This document shows, one piece after another, positions 33,627 through 42,507 of a stretch of DNA of 64,000 nt. The notes beneath the pieces are model-generated. The model worked only from the letters and a program-made list of their open reading frames with translations, made no database searches and was not told where the DNA came from. The translations under genes were made by a program, and so were the position numbers. Source of the stretch: Opitutales bacterium. GTDB lineage: Bacteria; Verrucomicrobiota; Verrucomicrobiia; Opitutales; UBA953. The stretch is taken from positions 1 to 64,000 of the forward strand of contig JAFXKI010000006.1 in NCBI GenBank assembly GCA_017531845.1, in the 5' to 3' direction. Positions within the stretch are counted from its first letter, which is position 1. Every line of letters starts with the position of its first letter.

Positions 33627-35006
33627 ATGAAAAAAAATCTTTGGTCGATACTGGCGGTTGGCGCATTACTTACGGGAACGGCGTGCTCGACAGTGGAGGA
33701 AGCGCGCGATGCGCAAAATCCTGAAAACCGCCTGCGCGGAGAACGTACGGTGGAGTATTCGGAATACGGATACGCGCCGGGAATGGTGCTTTCGCTTGCA
33801 GACTTGGAAACAATTGCGCTCGATGCGAATCCGAAAATTTTCCAGTCCCGCCAAGCCGTGATTTCCGCTCAGCTTGCCGTCAAAAATATTTGCGCGGATT
33901 ATATGCCGACATTAGATGCTTCCGCGACTTACGCGCGCTCGACGCATAATGATTCGAAGCGAGGGCAGAGTTTTCACAATAGCGGCGGGAACGAACTCGG
34001 GCTTTCTCTGAATCTCCTGCTGTGGGACTTCGGGAAAACCGATGCAAAATTCGAGCAGGCGGTGGCAAAGCTGATTTCGGCGGAAAAAGATTTGCTCTCA
34101 GCGGAAAATCTTGTGCGCTACAATGTGCGCAAAGCCTATTTCGAATTGCGCAGAAACATTGAGTTGAACGTTGTCGCCGAACAATCGGTTGAACAATACA
34201 AAGAACACCTGGCACAAATGCTCGCTTATCGCGACGCGGGAAAAGGCACCAAATACGCATGCACGAAAGCGGAAGTGGACTACAACAACGCCGTGCTTGA
34301 AAGCATTCGCATCGCGAACAATGTCAAAACGGCGCGCGCTGATTTAAACCTCGCACTCGGGTTCGCGGAGTCGCCCGATTATGAGTTGGGCGGGAACGTG
34401 ATGGGCACTTTTGAACCGAACGTCGATGCGCTGATGAAAATCGCACGGGAACGCGAACCCGGTTTGGCATCCCTCATCGCACTTGAAAAAGCAGCTTCCG
34501 CGCACGTGGATAAAACAATCGCTGATCTGTATCCGTCGCTCGGCTTGAATTTTTCCGCAACGCTTGAGGGAAGCGAATTGGACATGCCCAAAATCTGGAA
34601 TTTGATAGGCGCGGGAACGCTCACTCAAAACGTTTTTAACGGCGGGCGAAACGAGCGAGCAATCGAAGATGCCGTTGCTCAATTGCGCACGGCGCGCAGT
34701 AAAGTTGCCGCCTACGAGCAAAATCTTTACGCCAAGCTTTGCACTGCTGTGCTTACGCAAACGCGCGCGCAGAAACAACGCGATGTCGCGCTCCTTTCCG
34801 AGCGCGCGGCGCGCGAAAATTTTGACATTGTTACCGCTCAGTTTGATGTCGGAAAAGCATCTTCGCTCGACCGCACGGACGCGCAGGTTTCGCTCACGGA
34901 AGCGCGCGCCGCCTCCGTTTCCGCCGAATACGATTATCGAGAATCCGTTTCCGCAATTGCCTATCTCATCGCGACCGATCCTATTGAGGAGCAAGTCGGC
35001 GACTAA
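33627..35006 (+). CDS. Outer-membrane efflux protein (TolC/OEP family), system 1
   Basis: 459 residues from ATG at 33627 (MKKNLWSILAVGALLTGTAC); upstream ATGs at 33582 and 33609 would lengthen the signal's n-region. The Cys at the end of the hydrophobic core could be lipidated, but the lipobox (GTAC) is not canonical. Two OEP repeats rich in long helices (KDLLSAENLVRYNVRKAYFE; KVAAYEQNLYAKLCTAVLTQ) form the trans-periplasmic barrel. Completes system 1. Confidence 0.88.
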   Translation: MKKNLWSILAVGALLTGTACSTVEEARDAQNPENRLRGERTVEYSEYGYAPGMVLSLADLETIALDANPKIFQSRQAVISAQLAVKNICADYMPTLDASATYARSTHNDSKRGQSFHNSGGNELGLSLNLLLWDFGKTDAKFEQAVAKLISAEKDLLSAENLVRYNVRKAYFELRRNIELNVVAEQSVEQYKEHLAQMLAYRDAGKGTKYACTKAEVDYNNAVLESIRIANNVKTARADLNLALGFAESPDYELGGNVMGTFEPNVDALMKIAREREPGLASLIALEKAASAHVDKTIADLYPSLGLNFSATLEGSELDMPKIWNLIGAGTLTQNVFNGGRNERAIEDAVAQLRTARSKVAAYEQNLYAKLCTAVLTQTRAQKQRDVALLSERAARENFDIVTAQFDVGKASSLDRTDAQVSLTEARAASVSAEYDYRESVSAIAYLIATDPIEEQVGD

Positions 35007-35038
35007 CTAATTTATTTTTTTGAAAAAAAGAAAAATCA

Positions 35039-35800
35039 ATGCTTTCGGTTCGAATTATTCCTTGTCTTGATGTTAAAGACGGACGCGTCGTTAAAGGCGT
35101 GCAGTTTGAGTCTCTGCGGGATGCCGGCGATCCCGTCGATTGCGCGCGTGCTTACGAAAAACAGGGCGCGGACGAGCTCGTTTTTCTCGATATTACGGCA
35201 TCTTCCGACGGGAGAAACATCATGCGGGACGTTGTCGAACGCACTGCCGATCAGGTTTTTATGCCGCTGACCGTCGGCGGCGGTTTGCGCACGGTTGAAG
35301 ATATTCGCGCCATGCTCAATGCCGGTGCCGACAAAGTTTCTCTGAACTCGGCGGCGATTTCTAATCCGAATCTTGTTTTGGAATCGGCAAAACGCTTCGG
35401 TAACCAATGCATCGTCGTCGCGATTGATGCACGGCGAAATGCGGGAACGGATACGTGGCAGGTTCATTCCCACGGAGGGCGCACACCTTGCGGAATCGAC
35501 GTTGTCGACTGGGCGAAAAAAGTCGTTTCACTCGGCGCGGGAGAGATTTTACTCACCAGTATGGACTGCGACGGAGTGAAAACCGGCTACGATTTGGAGC
35601 TGACGCGTCGCGTGAGCGAAGCTGTCGGCGTTCCCGTGATCGCTTCCGGCGGAGCTGGAAATTTGCAACACATGGTAGATGCCGTGAAAATCGGGAAAGC
35701 GAGCGCGGTGCTTGCTGCGTCGATTTTCCATTTCGGAACCTATTCGATCCGGGAAGCGAAGGAAGCGTTGCGTGATGCCGGTTTGCCGGCGCGTATTTAG
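35039..35800 (+). CDS. hisF: Imidazole glycerol phosphate synthase, cyclase subunit
   Basis: 253 residues, (beta/alpha)8 barrel. With HisH it makes imidazole glycerol phosphate and AICAR in histidine synthesis. Catalytic Asp11 ([16 protein letters not shown]) and Asp130 (VVAIDAR) are present; phosphate loops [10 protein letters not shown] and [10 protein letters not shown] are intact. Isolated from other his genes and 32 bases after an efflux channel gene, so it may be co-transcribed with the efflux operon by chance. A motif-built terminator follows. Confidence 0.96.
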   Translation: MLSVRIIPCLDVKDGRVVKGVQFESLRDAGDPVDCARAYEKQGADELVFLDITASSDGRNIMRDVVERTADQVFMPLTVGGGLRTVEDIRAMLNAGADKVSLNSAAISNPNLVLESAKRFGNQCIVVAIDARRNAGTDTWQVHSHGGRTPCGIDVVDWAKKVVSLGAGEILLTSMDCDGVKTGYDLELTRRVSEAVGVPVIASGGAGNLQHMVDAVKIGKASAVLAASIFHFGTYSIREAKEALRDAGLPARI

Positions 35801-35820
35801 CTTTTCATTTTTTCAAAAAC

Positions 35821-35877
35821 AAAAAAAAACGTTCCCGCACGGCAAAAGCCGTTTTTCTGCGAGAACGCTTTTTTTTA
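35821..35877 (+). terminator. Intrinsic terminator with degenerate motif pair, after hisF
   Basis: An A-run plus CGTTCCCGC (35830-35838) pairs with GCGAGAACG (35859-35867; one changed base) followed by CTTTTTTTT. The inner hairpin ACGGCAAAAGCCGT is shared in style with the terminator at 53544. Confidence 0.88.
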
Positions 35878-35924
35878 CGAAGCCCGGAGAGGGCTCCAAT
35901 CTTTAACCTTTAATCTATCTTCCC

Positions 35925-36908
35925 CTACTCCCACTCGATCGTGCCGATGGGTTTCGGTGTGAGATCGAGAAGAACACGGTTGATGCCTTCAACTTCATGC
36001 GTGATGCGATCCGTGATACGGTGCAAGACAGCGTAGGGAATTTCTTCAATCGTCGCGGTCATCGCGTCTACGGTATTGACGGCGCGAACAATCGCGGGCC
36101 AACCTTCGTAGCGTTTGCTGTTGCGCACGCCGACGCTTTTGAAATCAGGAACGGCGATGAAGTATTGCCAAACCTTTCCTGCAAGCCCGCACTTGTCAAA
36201 TTCTTCCCGCAAAATCGCATCAGCTTCGCGGAGCGCGTGCAGGCGGTCGCGCGTGATGGCACCGAGGCAACGCACGCCGAGACCCGGCCCCGGGAACGGC
36301 TGGCGGAAAACCATCTCGTCGGGAAGCCCGAGTGCTTTGCCGACGACACGGACTTCGTCCTTATAAAGCAGCTTAAGAGGCTCGACGAGTTCCATTTCCA
36401 TATCTTCGGGAAGTCCGCCCACGTTGTGGTGAGCTTTTACACCGTCGCTTTCGAGAATGTCCGGGTAAATTGTTCCCTGAGCAAGGAACGAAATTCCGGA
36501 GAGTTTTCCGGCTTCTTCATCGAAAACCTTAATAAATTCGTTTCCGATGATTTTGCGTTTTTTTTCAGGTTCGGCGACGCCGGCGAGCAAATCGAGGAAG
36601 CGATCCGTGGCGTCAACATAAATGAGGTTCGCATCCAATCCGTTGCGGAAAACCTCAATCACCTGTTCGCTTTCGCCCTTGCGCATCAACCCGTGGTTGA
36701 CGTGAACGCAAACGAGTTGTTTGCCGATGGCTTTGATTAGCAGTGCAGCGACCACAGAGGAATCGACCCCGCCGGAAAGTGCCAAAAGCACTTGTTTGTC
36801 GCCGACTTGGGCACGAACTTCTCGGATTTGCTCCTCGATAAACGCGTTCGCCAATTCCGGCGTGTTAATACGTGCCATGGATTCCGGACGTATGTTGCTT
36901 TGACTCAT
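35925..36908 (-). CDS. guaA: GMP synthetase ATP-pyrophosphatase subunit, without glutaminase domain
   Basis: 327 residues. ATG at 36906-36908 follows an AAGGAG site nine bases upstream, which fixes the start. PP-loop LLALSGGVDSSVVAALL binds ATP to adenylate XMP; FRQPFPGPGLGVRCLGA and the C-terminal dimerisation part ending LTPKPIGTIEWE are classic GuaA. Bacterial GuaA is normally ~515 residues with an N-terminal glutamine amidotransferase domain, which is absent here; two-subunit enzymes are the archaeal pattern. It must use free ammonia or a separate GATase subunit encoded elsewhere. Confidence 0.94.
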   Translation of the reverse strand: MSQSNIRPESMARINTPELANAFIEEQIREVRAQVGDKQVLLALSGGVDSSVVAALLIKAIGKQLVCVHVNHGLMRKGESEQVIEVFRNGLDANLIYVDATDRFLDLLAGVAEPEKKRKIIGNEFIKVFDEEAGKLSGISFLAQGTIYPDILESDGVKAHHNVGGLPEDMEMELVEPLKLLYKDEVRVVGKALGLPDEMVFRQPFPGPGLGVRCLGAITRDRLHALREADAILREEFDKCGLAGKVWQYFIAVPDFKSVGVRNSKRYEGWPAIVRAVNTVDAMTATIEEIPYAVLHRITDRITHEVEGINRVLLDLTPKPIGTIEWE

Positions 36909-36959
36909 GGTGTTTGTCTCCTTGTCTTAATAACTAAGAATGAAATGCGCTTGGAAACA

Positions 36960-37044
36960 TGGTGCCGAAGACGGGACTCGAACCCGTACGCCCGAAGACA
37001 ACGGATTTTAAGTCCGCAGCGTCTACCATTCCGCCACTCCGGCA
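36960..37044 (-). tRNA. tRNA-Leu (anticodon TAA)
   Basis: 85 bases with encoded CCA. The acceptor TGCCGGA pairs with TTCGGCA (one G-T). The anticodon loop CTTAAAA gives TAA. Long variable arm TGTCTTCGGGCGT and T-arm GGGTTCGAGTCCC as in class II tRNAs. It lies ~50 bases upstream of guaA on the same strand. Confidence 0.96.
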
Positions 37045-37223
37045 CGATGGAGCCGCCAATTTTGACTTTCGGCATGCTCCCGTGCGAGTTTTTTTTTCAA
37101 AAAAATTAAAAACGCAGCCGACGCGTCCGGAAGCCTACGCTTTCTTTACAAAAAAACTTTATAAAGAACGAGAAATCCCGTTGACCTTTGCGAGCGGTAA
37201 CAATAAAACGTTCATTCTAATTT

Positions 37224-37883
37224 ATGATGAGAAAAAGCACAGTTGTTCGCGAAAAAAGCCTGCGAACTCAGGAACGTATTTTGGAAGCTGCGGAACGCCT
37301 TTTTGCCGACAAAGGATTTTCGGGCGCGTCGATGCGTGATATTACGTCTTTGGCGAAGGTTAATCTTTCCGTTGCCTACTATTATTTTAAAGATAAGGAA
37401 GCTCTGCTCTTTGCAGTGTTTGACCGCTATGTGAAGCCGCTGATGGACAAACAGCTTGAGATGCTGGAGCGTGCGCGAAAAGAGGCGGGAACGTCTCCGA
37501 TTACTCCGCGCCGCCTGCTGGAAGCAATGATTCTTCCTCGTACGGAAAGCGTCTCGGAAGTCGTTCATCACCTTTTCACGATGTTGCTTGCCAGACGCGG
37601 TGTTTTTGAACAGCGCGTGTTCGAATCGATTGAAAATGCGACGAAGGAAATCCGCGAAAGGTTTTTTACGGAATTTTCAAAGACGTTTCCGGCACTTTCT
37701 TCGGTGGAAGTGCGTTTCCGTATTGAAAGCGTTCACGCGATGCTTGCGGGGTGGACGGCGATCGCTCCGTTTAAAAAAGGCGCTTACCCGAAAGATATTA
37801 AGCGGGAAGACTTCTTTGAAATGTTTATGGCAATGGTGCTGGAAATGTTTAGCGCTCCGCCGACGCTTTCTCAGAAAGCATAA
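37224..37883 (+). CDS. TetR family transcriptional regulator
   Basis: 219 residues. N-terminal helix-turn-helix domain: RTQERILEAAERLFADKGFSGASMRDI then AKVNLSVAYYYFKDKEALL. The C-terminal ligand-binding domain (~70-215) is helical, resembling AcrR-like proteins with a CecR-type C-terminal domain. It lies 34 bases upstream of the second RND adaptor on the same strand and probably represses that operon and itself, responding to a pump substrate. Confidence 0.92.
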   Translation: MMRKSTVVREKSLRTQERILEAAERLFADKGFSGASMRDITSLAKVNLSVAYYYFKDKEALLFAVFDRYVKPLMDKQLEMLERARKEAGTSPITPRRLLEAMILPRTESVSEVVHHLFTMLLARRGVFEQRVFESIENATKEIRERFFTEFSKTFPALSSVEVRFRIESVHAMLAGWTAIAPFKKGAYPKDIKREDFFEMFMAMVLEMFSAPPTLSQKA

Positions 37884-37917
37884 ATCTTTTAACGAAAAAC
37901 AGGACAAACTTAAATTT

Positions 37918-39141
37918 ATGAAGCAAAATAAAATGAAGAAAACCTTCTTTCTGACCGCGTTTGCGGCTTTCGCGGGAACGCTCGCGTTCACGGGCTGCGA
38001 TGAAAAGAAAGCTGCAGAGCAAGCGCCGAAAGGCCCGGCGGAAATCGCCGCTGCCGTCGAAACGGTGAAATACGAAGAGCTTAAAATCGTGCGCGAGCTT
38101 CCGGGACGCGTCGATGCCGTGCGCCTTGCGGACGTTTCCGCGCGCGTGACGGGAATTTTGCTCGAACGTAAATTTGAAGAAGGCGCGAAAGTCGAAAAAG
38201 ATCAGGTGCTTTTCCAAATCGATCCCGCACCGTTGCAGGCAGCACGCGATGCCGCCGCCGCGCAGGTCGAAGTCGCCAAAGCCAATTTAAACGGCGCGCA
38301 AATCACGTTTAACCGCTTTTCCGAGCTCATCAAAACCGGCGGTGTGAGCCGTCAGAACTACGACGATGCGATGATTGCCGTCGACACGGCAAAAGCCGCT
38401 CTTTTGGCGGCGGAAGCTCAGTTGAAGTCTGCGGAAATCAATCTCGGCTACGCGACGGTTACGGCGCCGATTTCCGGCATTATCGGCGCGGCTCTCGTAA
38501 CGGAAGGCGGCATGGTTTCCGGAAATGCGCTTACGAAAATGGCGGTTATCCAACAAATGGATCCGATTAATTTTGACTTTACGCAGTCGGCGACCGCGCT
38601 TCTCGAACTCCGCAAGGCAATCGCCGCGGGAACGGTGCAAAAAATCGACGAGGAAACCGTTCCCGTGAAACTCGTTTTTGACGACGGTTCGGTTTACGAA
38701 CACGCCGGAAAGCTCAAATTCTCCGAAGTTTCCGTCGATAAATCCACAGGCATGTATACGCTCCGTGCGGAGTTCCCGAATCCGGACAATCTTTTGCTTC
38801 CGGGAATGTTCGCCCGCGCCGTGCTCGAAGAAGGCGTGGACAAACAGGCGATTCTCGTTCCGCAAAAAGCCGTTTCGCTCGGCACCGCCGGCAAGGCAAC
38901 GATTTTCACCATCGACGAAAACGACATGGTGCGCCCGCGCCCGATTCAAATCGGGAAAATGGAAGGTAATTTCTGGACGATCAAGGACGGCTTGAAACCC
39001 GGAGACCGCATCGCCACGGAAGGCTTGATTTCCATCGGCATGGCGCTTGCGCAAAGCGGTAAAGCCGGCGTGAAAATCGTTCCGCCGAAAGCAAATGCCG
39101 AAGCCCCCGCAGCCGCAGAACCGGCGGAACCGCAACAATAA
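37918..39141 (+). CDS. RND efflux periplasmic adaptor lipoprotein (AcrA/MexA family), system 2
   Basis: 407 residues from ATG at 37918 (MKQNKMKKT; a second ATG at 37933 is possible). Type II signal peptide with lipobox FTGC. AcrA order: lipoyl halves (SARVTGILLERKFEEGAKVEKDQVLFQID; TVTAPISGIIGAALVTEGGMV), hairpin, beta-barrel (INFDFTQSATALLELRKAI), membrane-proximal domain with the LLPGMFARAVLEEGV motif, and an Ala/Pro/Glu-rich tail. Follows the TetR gene. Confidence 0.94.
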   Translation: MKQNKMKKTFFLTAFAAFAGTLAFTGCDEKKAAEQAPKGPAEIAAAVETVKYEELKIVRELPGRVDAVRLADVSARVTGILLERKFEEGAKVEKDQVLFQIDPAPLQAARDAAAAQVEVAKANLNGAQITFNRFSELIKTGGVSRQNYDDAMIAVDTAKAALLAAEAQLKSAEINLGYATVTAPISGIIGAALVTEGGMVSGNALTKMAVIQQMDPINFDFTQSATALLELRKAIAAGTVQKIDEETVPVKLVFDDGSVYEHAGKLKFSEVSVDKSTGMYTLRAEFPNPDNLLLPGMFARAVLEEGVDKQAILVPQKAVSLGTAGKATIFTIDENDMVRPRPIQIGKMEGNFWTIKDGLKPGDRIATEGLISIGMALAQSGKAGVKIVPPKANAEAPAAAEPAEPQQ

Positions 39142-39150
39142 AGAGTGCTC

Positions 39151-39185
39151 GCGGGAACGTATCTGAAAAAACATTACGTTCCCGC
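39151..39185 (+). other. Hairpin of an inverted motif pair between adaptor and pump genes
   Basis: GCGGGAACGT (39151-39160) pairs perfectly with ACGTTCCCGC (39176-39185), but a purine-rich AGAAAATTTTCC follows instead of a U-run. It may attenuate or protect the operon mRNA rather than stop transcription. Confidence 0.7.
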
Positions 39186-39230
39186 AGAAAATTTTCCTCC
39201 ACAAAAATTTAAAAGAAACAAGGAATTTAC

Positions 39231-42200
39231 ATGGCAAAATTCTTCATCGACCGCCCGGTTTTTGCGTGGGTGCTTTCGCTGATGATCATCCTGTTCGGTA
39301 TCATCGCGATTAAGTTCCTGCCGATTGCGCAATACCCGACCATTGCGCCGCCGTCCATCTCCGTGCAGGCTTCCTACGCGGGAGCGTCTGCGGAAACAAC
39401 GCAGAAAACCGTTACCGCCGTTATCGAGCAACAGCTTAACGGGATCGACAATTTGCTCTACATGACGTCTTCGTCGGACTCGACCGGGAATTGCGAAATT
39501 ACGGTTTACTTCAATCCGGGAACGGACGACGATACGGCGCAGGTTCAAGTTCAGAACAAAGTTTCGCTCGCCACGCCGCAGCTTCCGTCCGAAGTTCAAC
39601 GCACGGGCGTTACCGTCAAAAAGGCGGCGCGCAACATGTTCCTCGTCGCCGCGTTTTATTCCGAAGACGGCACGATTCCGAAAGCGGAAATCGGGAACTA
39701 CATCGCCTCCAACATTCTCGACCAGGTGCAACGCATCAACGGGATCGGGCAGGTTGACTTTTTCGGCGCGGAAAACGCGATGCGTATTTGGCTCGACGCC
39801 AACAAACTCAATTCCTACGGGCTGACTTCGACGGATGTCGTCGCCGCGCTCCAAGCGCAAAACATTCAGGTTCCCGTCGGTGAAGTCAACGGTTCGCCTG
39901 CCGTTCCCGGCGCGCAACTCGGCATTACGATTCAGGGCCCGGGAACGCTCGAAACGCCGGATGAATTCGGCGCAATCTTCCTGCGCACGCTTGAAGACGG
40001 TTCCCGCGTTTATCTGCGCGACGTCGCCCGAATCGAACTCGGAGAGCAAAGTTACATGTTCGAATCCCACTACAACGGGAAAATGTGTATGGGCTTGGGT
40101 TGCAAGCTCGCGACCGGCGCGAACGCGCTCGAAGTCGCCAACGCCGTTAAAGCAAAAATCGAAGAACTTTCGAAATACTTTCCGGAAGGCATGAACTATG
40201 CGTTCCCGTATGACACGACGCTCTTTGTTCGCATTTCGATTCACGAAGTCATTAAAACACTCGTGGAAGCGATCGTGCTCGTCTTCATCGTCATGCTCGT
40301 CTTCCTGCAAAACTTCCGAGCGACGTTTATTCCGACCATCGTCGTGCCGATTGCGTTGCTCGGAACCTGCGCGGCGCTTTTCGCGATGGGCTATTCCATC
40401 AACATTTTGACGATGTTTGCGATGGTGCTCGCCATCGGTATTCTCGTTGACGACGCGATTGTCGTCATCGAAAACGTCGAGCGTATCATGACCGAAGAAG
40501 GTTTGCCGCCGCGCGAAGCGACGCGCAAGGCGATGGATCAGATTTCCGGAGCACTCGTCGGGATTACGCTCGTTTTGACGGCGGTGTTTATTCCGATGGC
40601 GTTCTTCTCGGGTTCTGTCGGCGTTATTTACCGCCAGTTCTCGCTCACGCTCATTTCCTCGATGGTGTTTTCGCTCTTCCTCGCGCTGACGCTGACTCCG
40701 GCACTTTGCGCGACAATGCTCAAGCACAACGAATCGGGCAAGCATCGCGGGATCGCCGGTTGGTTCAACCGCAATTTTGACCGCATGACGAAAGGCTACA
40801 AAGGCATCGTAGCCCGCATGATTAAGCACAGCATCATCGGGATTGTTTCTTTCGTCGCCATCGGAGTAGGCTTCGGTTGGCTCTATCTGCGCCTGCCGAC
40901 CGCGTTCTTGCCGGACGAAGACCAAGGAAACATTATGGCGCTTATCCAGCTCCCGCAGACGGCCTCGCAGGAACGCACGCTCAAGGTTATTGAAGAATTT
41001 GAAAACTACGCGCTTGCGCAACCGGAAGTCGATGCGATGTTCGCCGTCCAAGGTTTTTCGTTCAACGGCCGCGGGCAAAACGTCGGACTTGCGTTTCTTA
41101 AGCTCAAGGATTGGAGCGAGCGCAAAGGCGAAGAACATTCAGCCGAAGCGATTGCGGCGCGTATTTCCGGGCATTTTGCCGGACATCCGGAAGGCATGGT
41201 GCTTTCGTTCAACTTGCCGGCGATTTCCGAACTCGGGAACGCCACCGGCTTTGAATATCAAATGCAGGACCGCGGCGGGATCGGGCACGAAGCACTCGTG
41301 AACGCGATGAACGAAGTCTTCAAAAAAGCCAACGCGCCGGACACGGCAATGACGGGGGTGCGCCTCCAAGGCTTGAACGACGGTCCGATGCTCAAAATGA
41401 ACGTGGACCTCGAAAAGGCGCAGGCGCACGGCATTAACATCAGCTCGCTTTACAGCACGATTCAGGTCGCTTTCGGTTCCTCTTACGTGAACAACTTTGT
41501 GCAGGGTTCCCGCGTCCAGCGCGTAATGGTTCAGCTCGACGCTCAAGACCGATCGTCGCCGGAACAACTTGCCAAAATGTTTGTCCGCACAAATTCCGGA
41601 GAAATGATGCCGCTTTCGGAAATCGTTTCCTTTGAATGGATCGTGGGCGCTCCCGCGCTGAAACGCTACAACGGCTTCCCGTCGCTCAACATCGTCGGGC
41701 AGCCGAAGCCGGGACGTTCTTCCGGGGAAGCGATGAACGAATTCGACGAAATTGTTCTGAAGCACCTGCCAAGCGTCGGGATCAACGGCGTCGGCGGCGA
41801 GTGGACGGGGCAATCGCTCGAAGAACGCACTTCCGGCAGCCAGGCTCCCGCGCTTTATGCGCTTTCGCTCATCATCGTCTTCCTCTGCTTAGCGGCGTTG
41901 TATGAAAGCTGGTCGATTCCGTTCGCGGTGTTGCTCATCGTTCCCGTCGGCGTTTTCGGATCTGTTTGCGCAACGATGCTCGGCGGGCTTTACAACGACG
42001 TTTACTTCAAGGTCGGCTTCCTCGTCATCATCGGGCTTTCCGCGAAAAACGCGATTCTCATCATCGAATTTGCGAAAGACTTGCAGGAACAGGGTCGTAA
42101 TCTTTATGACGCGACCTTGGAAGCGGTTCAGCTCCGCCTGCGCCCGATTTTGATGACTTCGTTCGCGTTCATTCTCGGCGTGTTGCCGCTGGCTCGCGCT

Positions 42201-42365
42201 TCGGGCGCATCGTCCGCCGCACAGAACTCAATCGGCGTCGGCGTTATCGGCGGGATGTTGGCTTCGACGATTCTCGGCGTCTTCCTGATTCCGTGCTTCT
42301 ACGTCATCATCCGTAAAGTATTCCGCGCCGCCGAACGCAAACCGAACGCAATCGTTAAGCACTAA
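39231..42365 (+). CDS. RND multidrug efflux pump, inner-membrane permease (AcrB/MexB family), system 2
   Basis: 1044 residues, start after AAGGAA. MAKFFIDRPVFAWVLSLMII and YPTIAPPSISVQASYAGASAE are very close to AcrB/MexB by eye. Proton relay GILVDDAIVVIENVER, then FFSGSVGVIYRQFSLTLISSM, VGFLVIIGLSAKNAILIIEFAKD and GVLPLARASGASSAAQNSIG. More AcrB-like than the system 1 pump. Middle gene of the adaptor-pump-channel operon. Confidence 0.96.
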   Translation: MAKFFIDRPVFAWVLSLMIILFGIIAIKFLPIAQYPTIAPPSISVQASYAGASAETTQKTVTAVIEQQLNGIDNLLYMTSSSDSTGNCEITVYFNPGTDDDTAQVQVQNKVSLATPQLPSEVQRTGVTVKKAARNMFLVAAFYSEDGTIPKAEIGNYIASNILDQVQRINGIGQVDFFGAENAMRIWLDANKLNSYGLTSTDVVAALQAQNIQVPVGEVNGSPAVPGAQLGITIQGPGTLETPDEFGAIFLRTLEDGSRVYLRDVARIELGEQSYMFESHYNGKMCMGLGCKLATGANALEVANAVKAKIEELSKYFPEGMNYAFPYDTTLFVRISIHEVIKTLVEAIVLVFIVMLVFLQNFRATFIPTIVVPIALLGTCAALFAMGYSINILTMFAMVLAIGILVDDAIVVIENVERIMTEEGLPPREATRKAMDQISGALVGITLVLTAVFIPMAFFSGSVGVIYRQFSLTLISSMVFSLFLALTLTPALCATMLKHNESGKHRGIAGWFNRNFDRMTKGYKGIVARMIKHSIIGIVSFVAIGVGFGWLYLRLPTAFLPDEDQGNIMALIQLPQTASQERTLKVIEEFENYALAQPEVDAMFAVQGFSFNGRGQNVGLAFLKLKDWSERKGEEHSAEAIAARISGHFAGHPEGMVLSFNLPAISELGNATGFEYQMQDRGGIGHEALVNAMNEVFKKANAPDTAMTGVRLQGLNDGPMLKMNVDLEKAQAHGINISSLYSTIQVAFGSSYVNNFVQGSRVQRVMVQLDAQDRSSPEQLAKMFVRTNSGEMMPLSEIVSFEWIVGAPALKRYNGFPSLNIVGQPKPGRSSGEAMNEFDEIVLKHLPSVGINGVGGEWTGQSLEERTSGSQAPALYALSLIIVFLCLAALYESWSIPFAVLLIVPVGVFGSVCATMLGGLYNDVYFKVGFLVIIGLSAKNAILIIEFAKDLQEQGRNLYDATLEAVQLRLRPILMTSFAFILGVLPLARASGASSAAQNSIGVGVIGGMLASTILGVFLIPCFYVIIRKVFRAAERKPNAIVKH

Positions 42366-42484
42366 TGAAAGATGAGAGATGAGGGCTTAGAGATGAGAGG
42401 TCATTGCGTTCCCGCAAGTGGGAAAAGTTTTTTGAAAATCTTTTTCCGGTAATACCTCTAAGCTCTAAGCTTTAAGCTCTCAAC
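42366..42484 (+). repeat. Nested-hairpin intergenic element with GAGATGAG/CTCTAAGC words
   Basis: Left arm words (GATGAGAGATGAGGGCTTAG, then AGATGAGAGG) face roughly inverse right-arm words (ACCTCTAAGCTCTAAGCTTT, then AAGCTCTC). The interior has a motif copy (GCGTTCCCGC) and a GGAAAAG...CTTTTTCC hairpin. It lies between pump and channel genes. Same architecture as family C but different words. Confidence 0.55.
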
Positions 42485-42507
42485 CATCCTTTAAAAAAGA
42501 AAAAATC

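Noticed and set aside
39174-41138. A 654-codon frame antisense to the system 2 RND pump, and a 529-codon frame antisense to its channel gene (42472-44061)
   Set aside because: Arg/His/Asn-rich translation without family features, opposite strongly conserved genes; shadows of codon bias.
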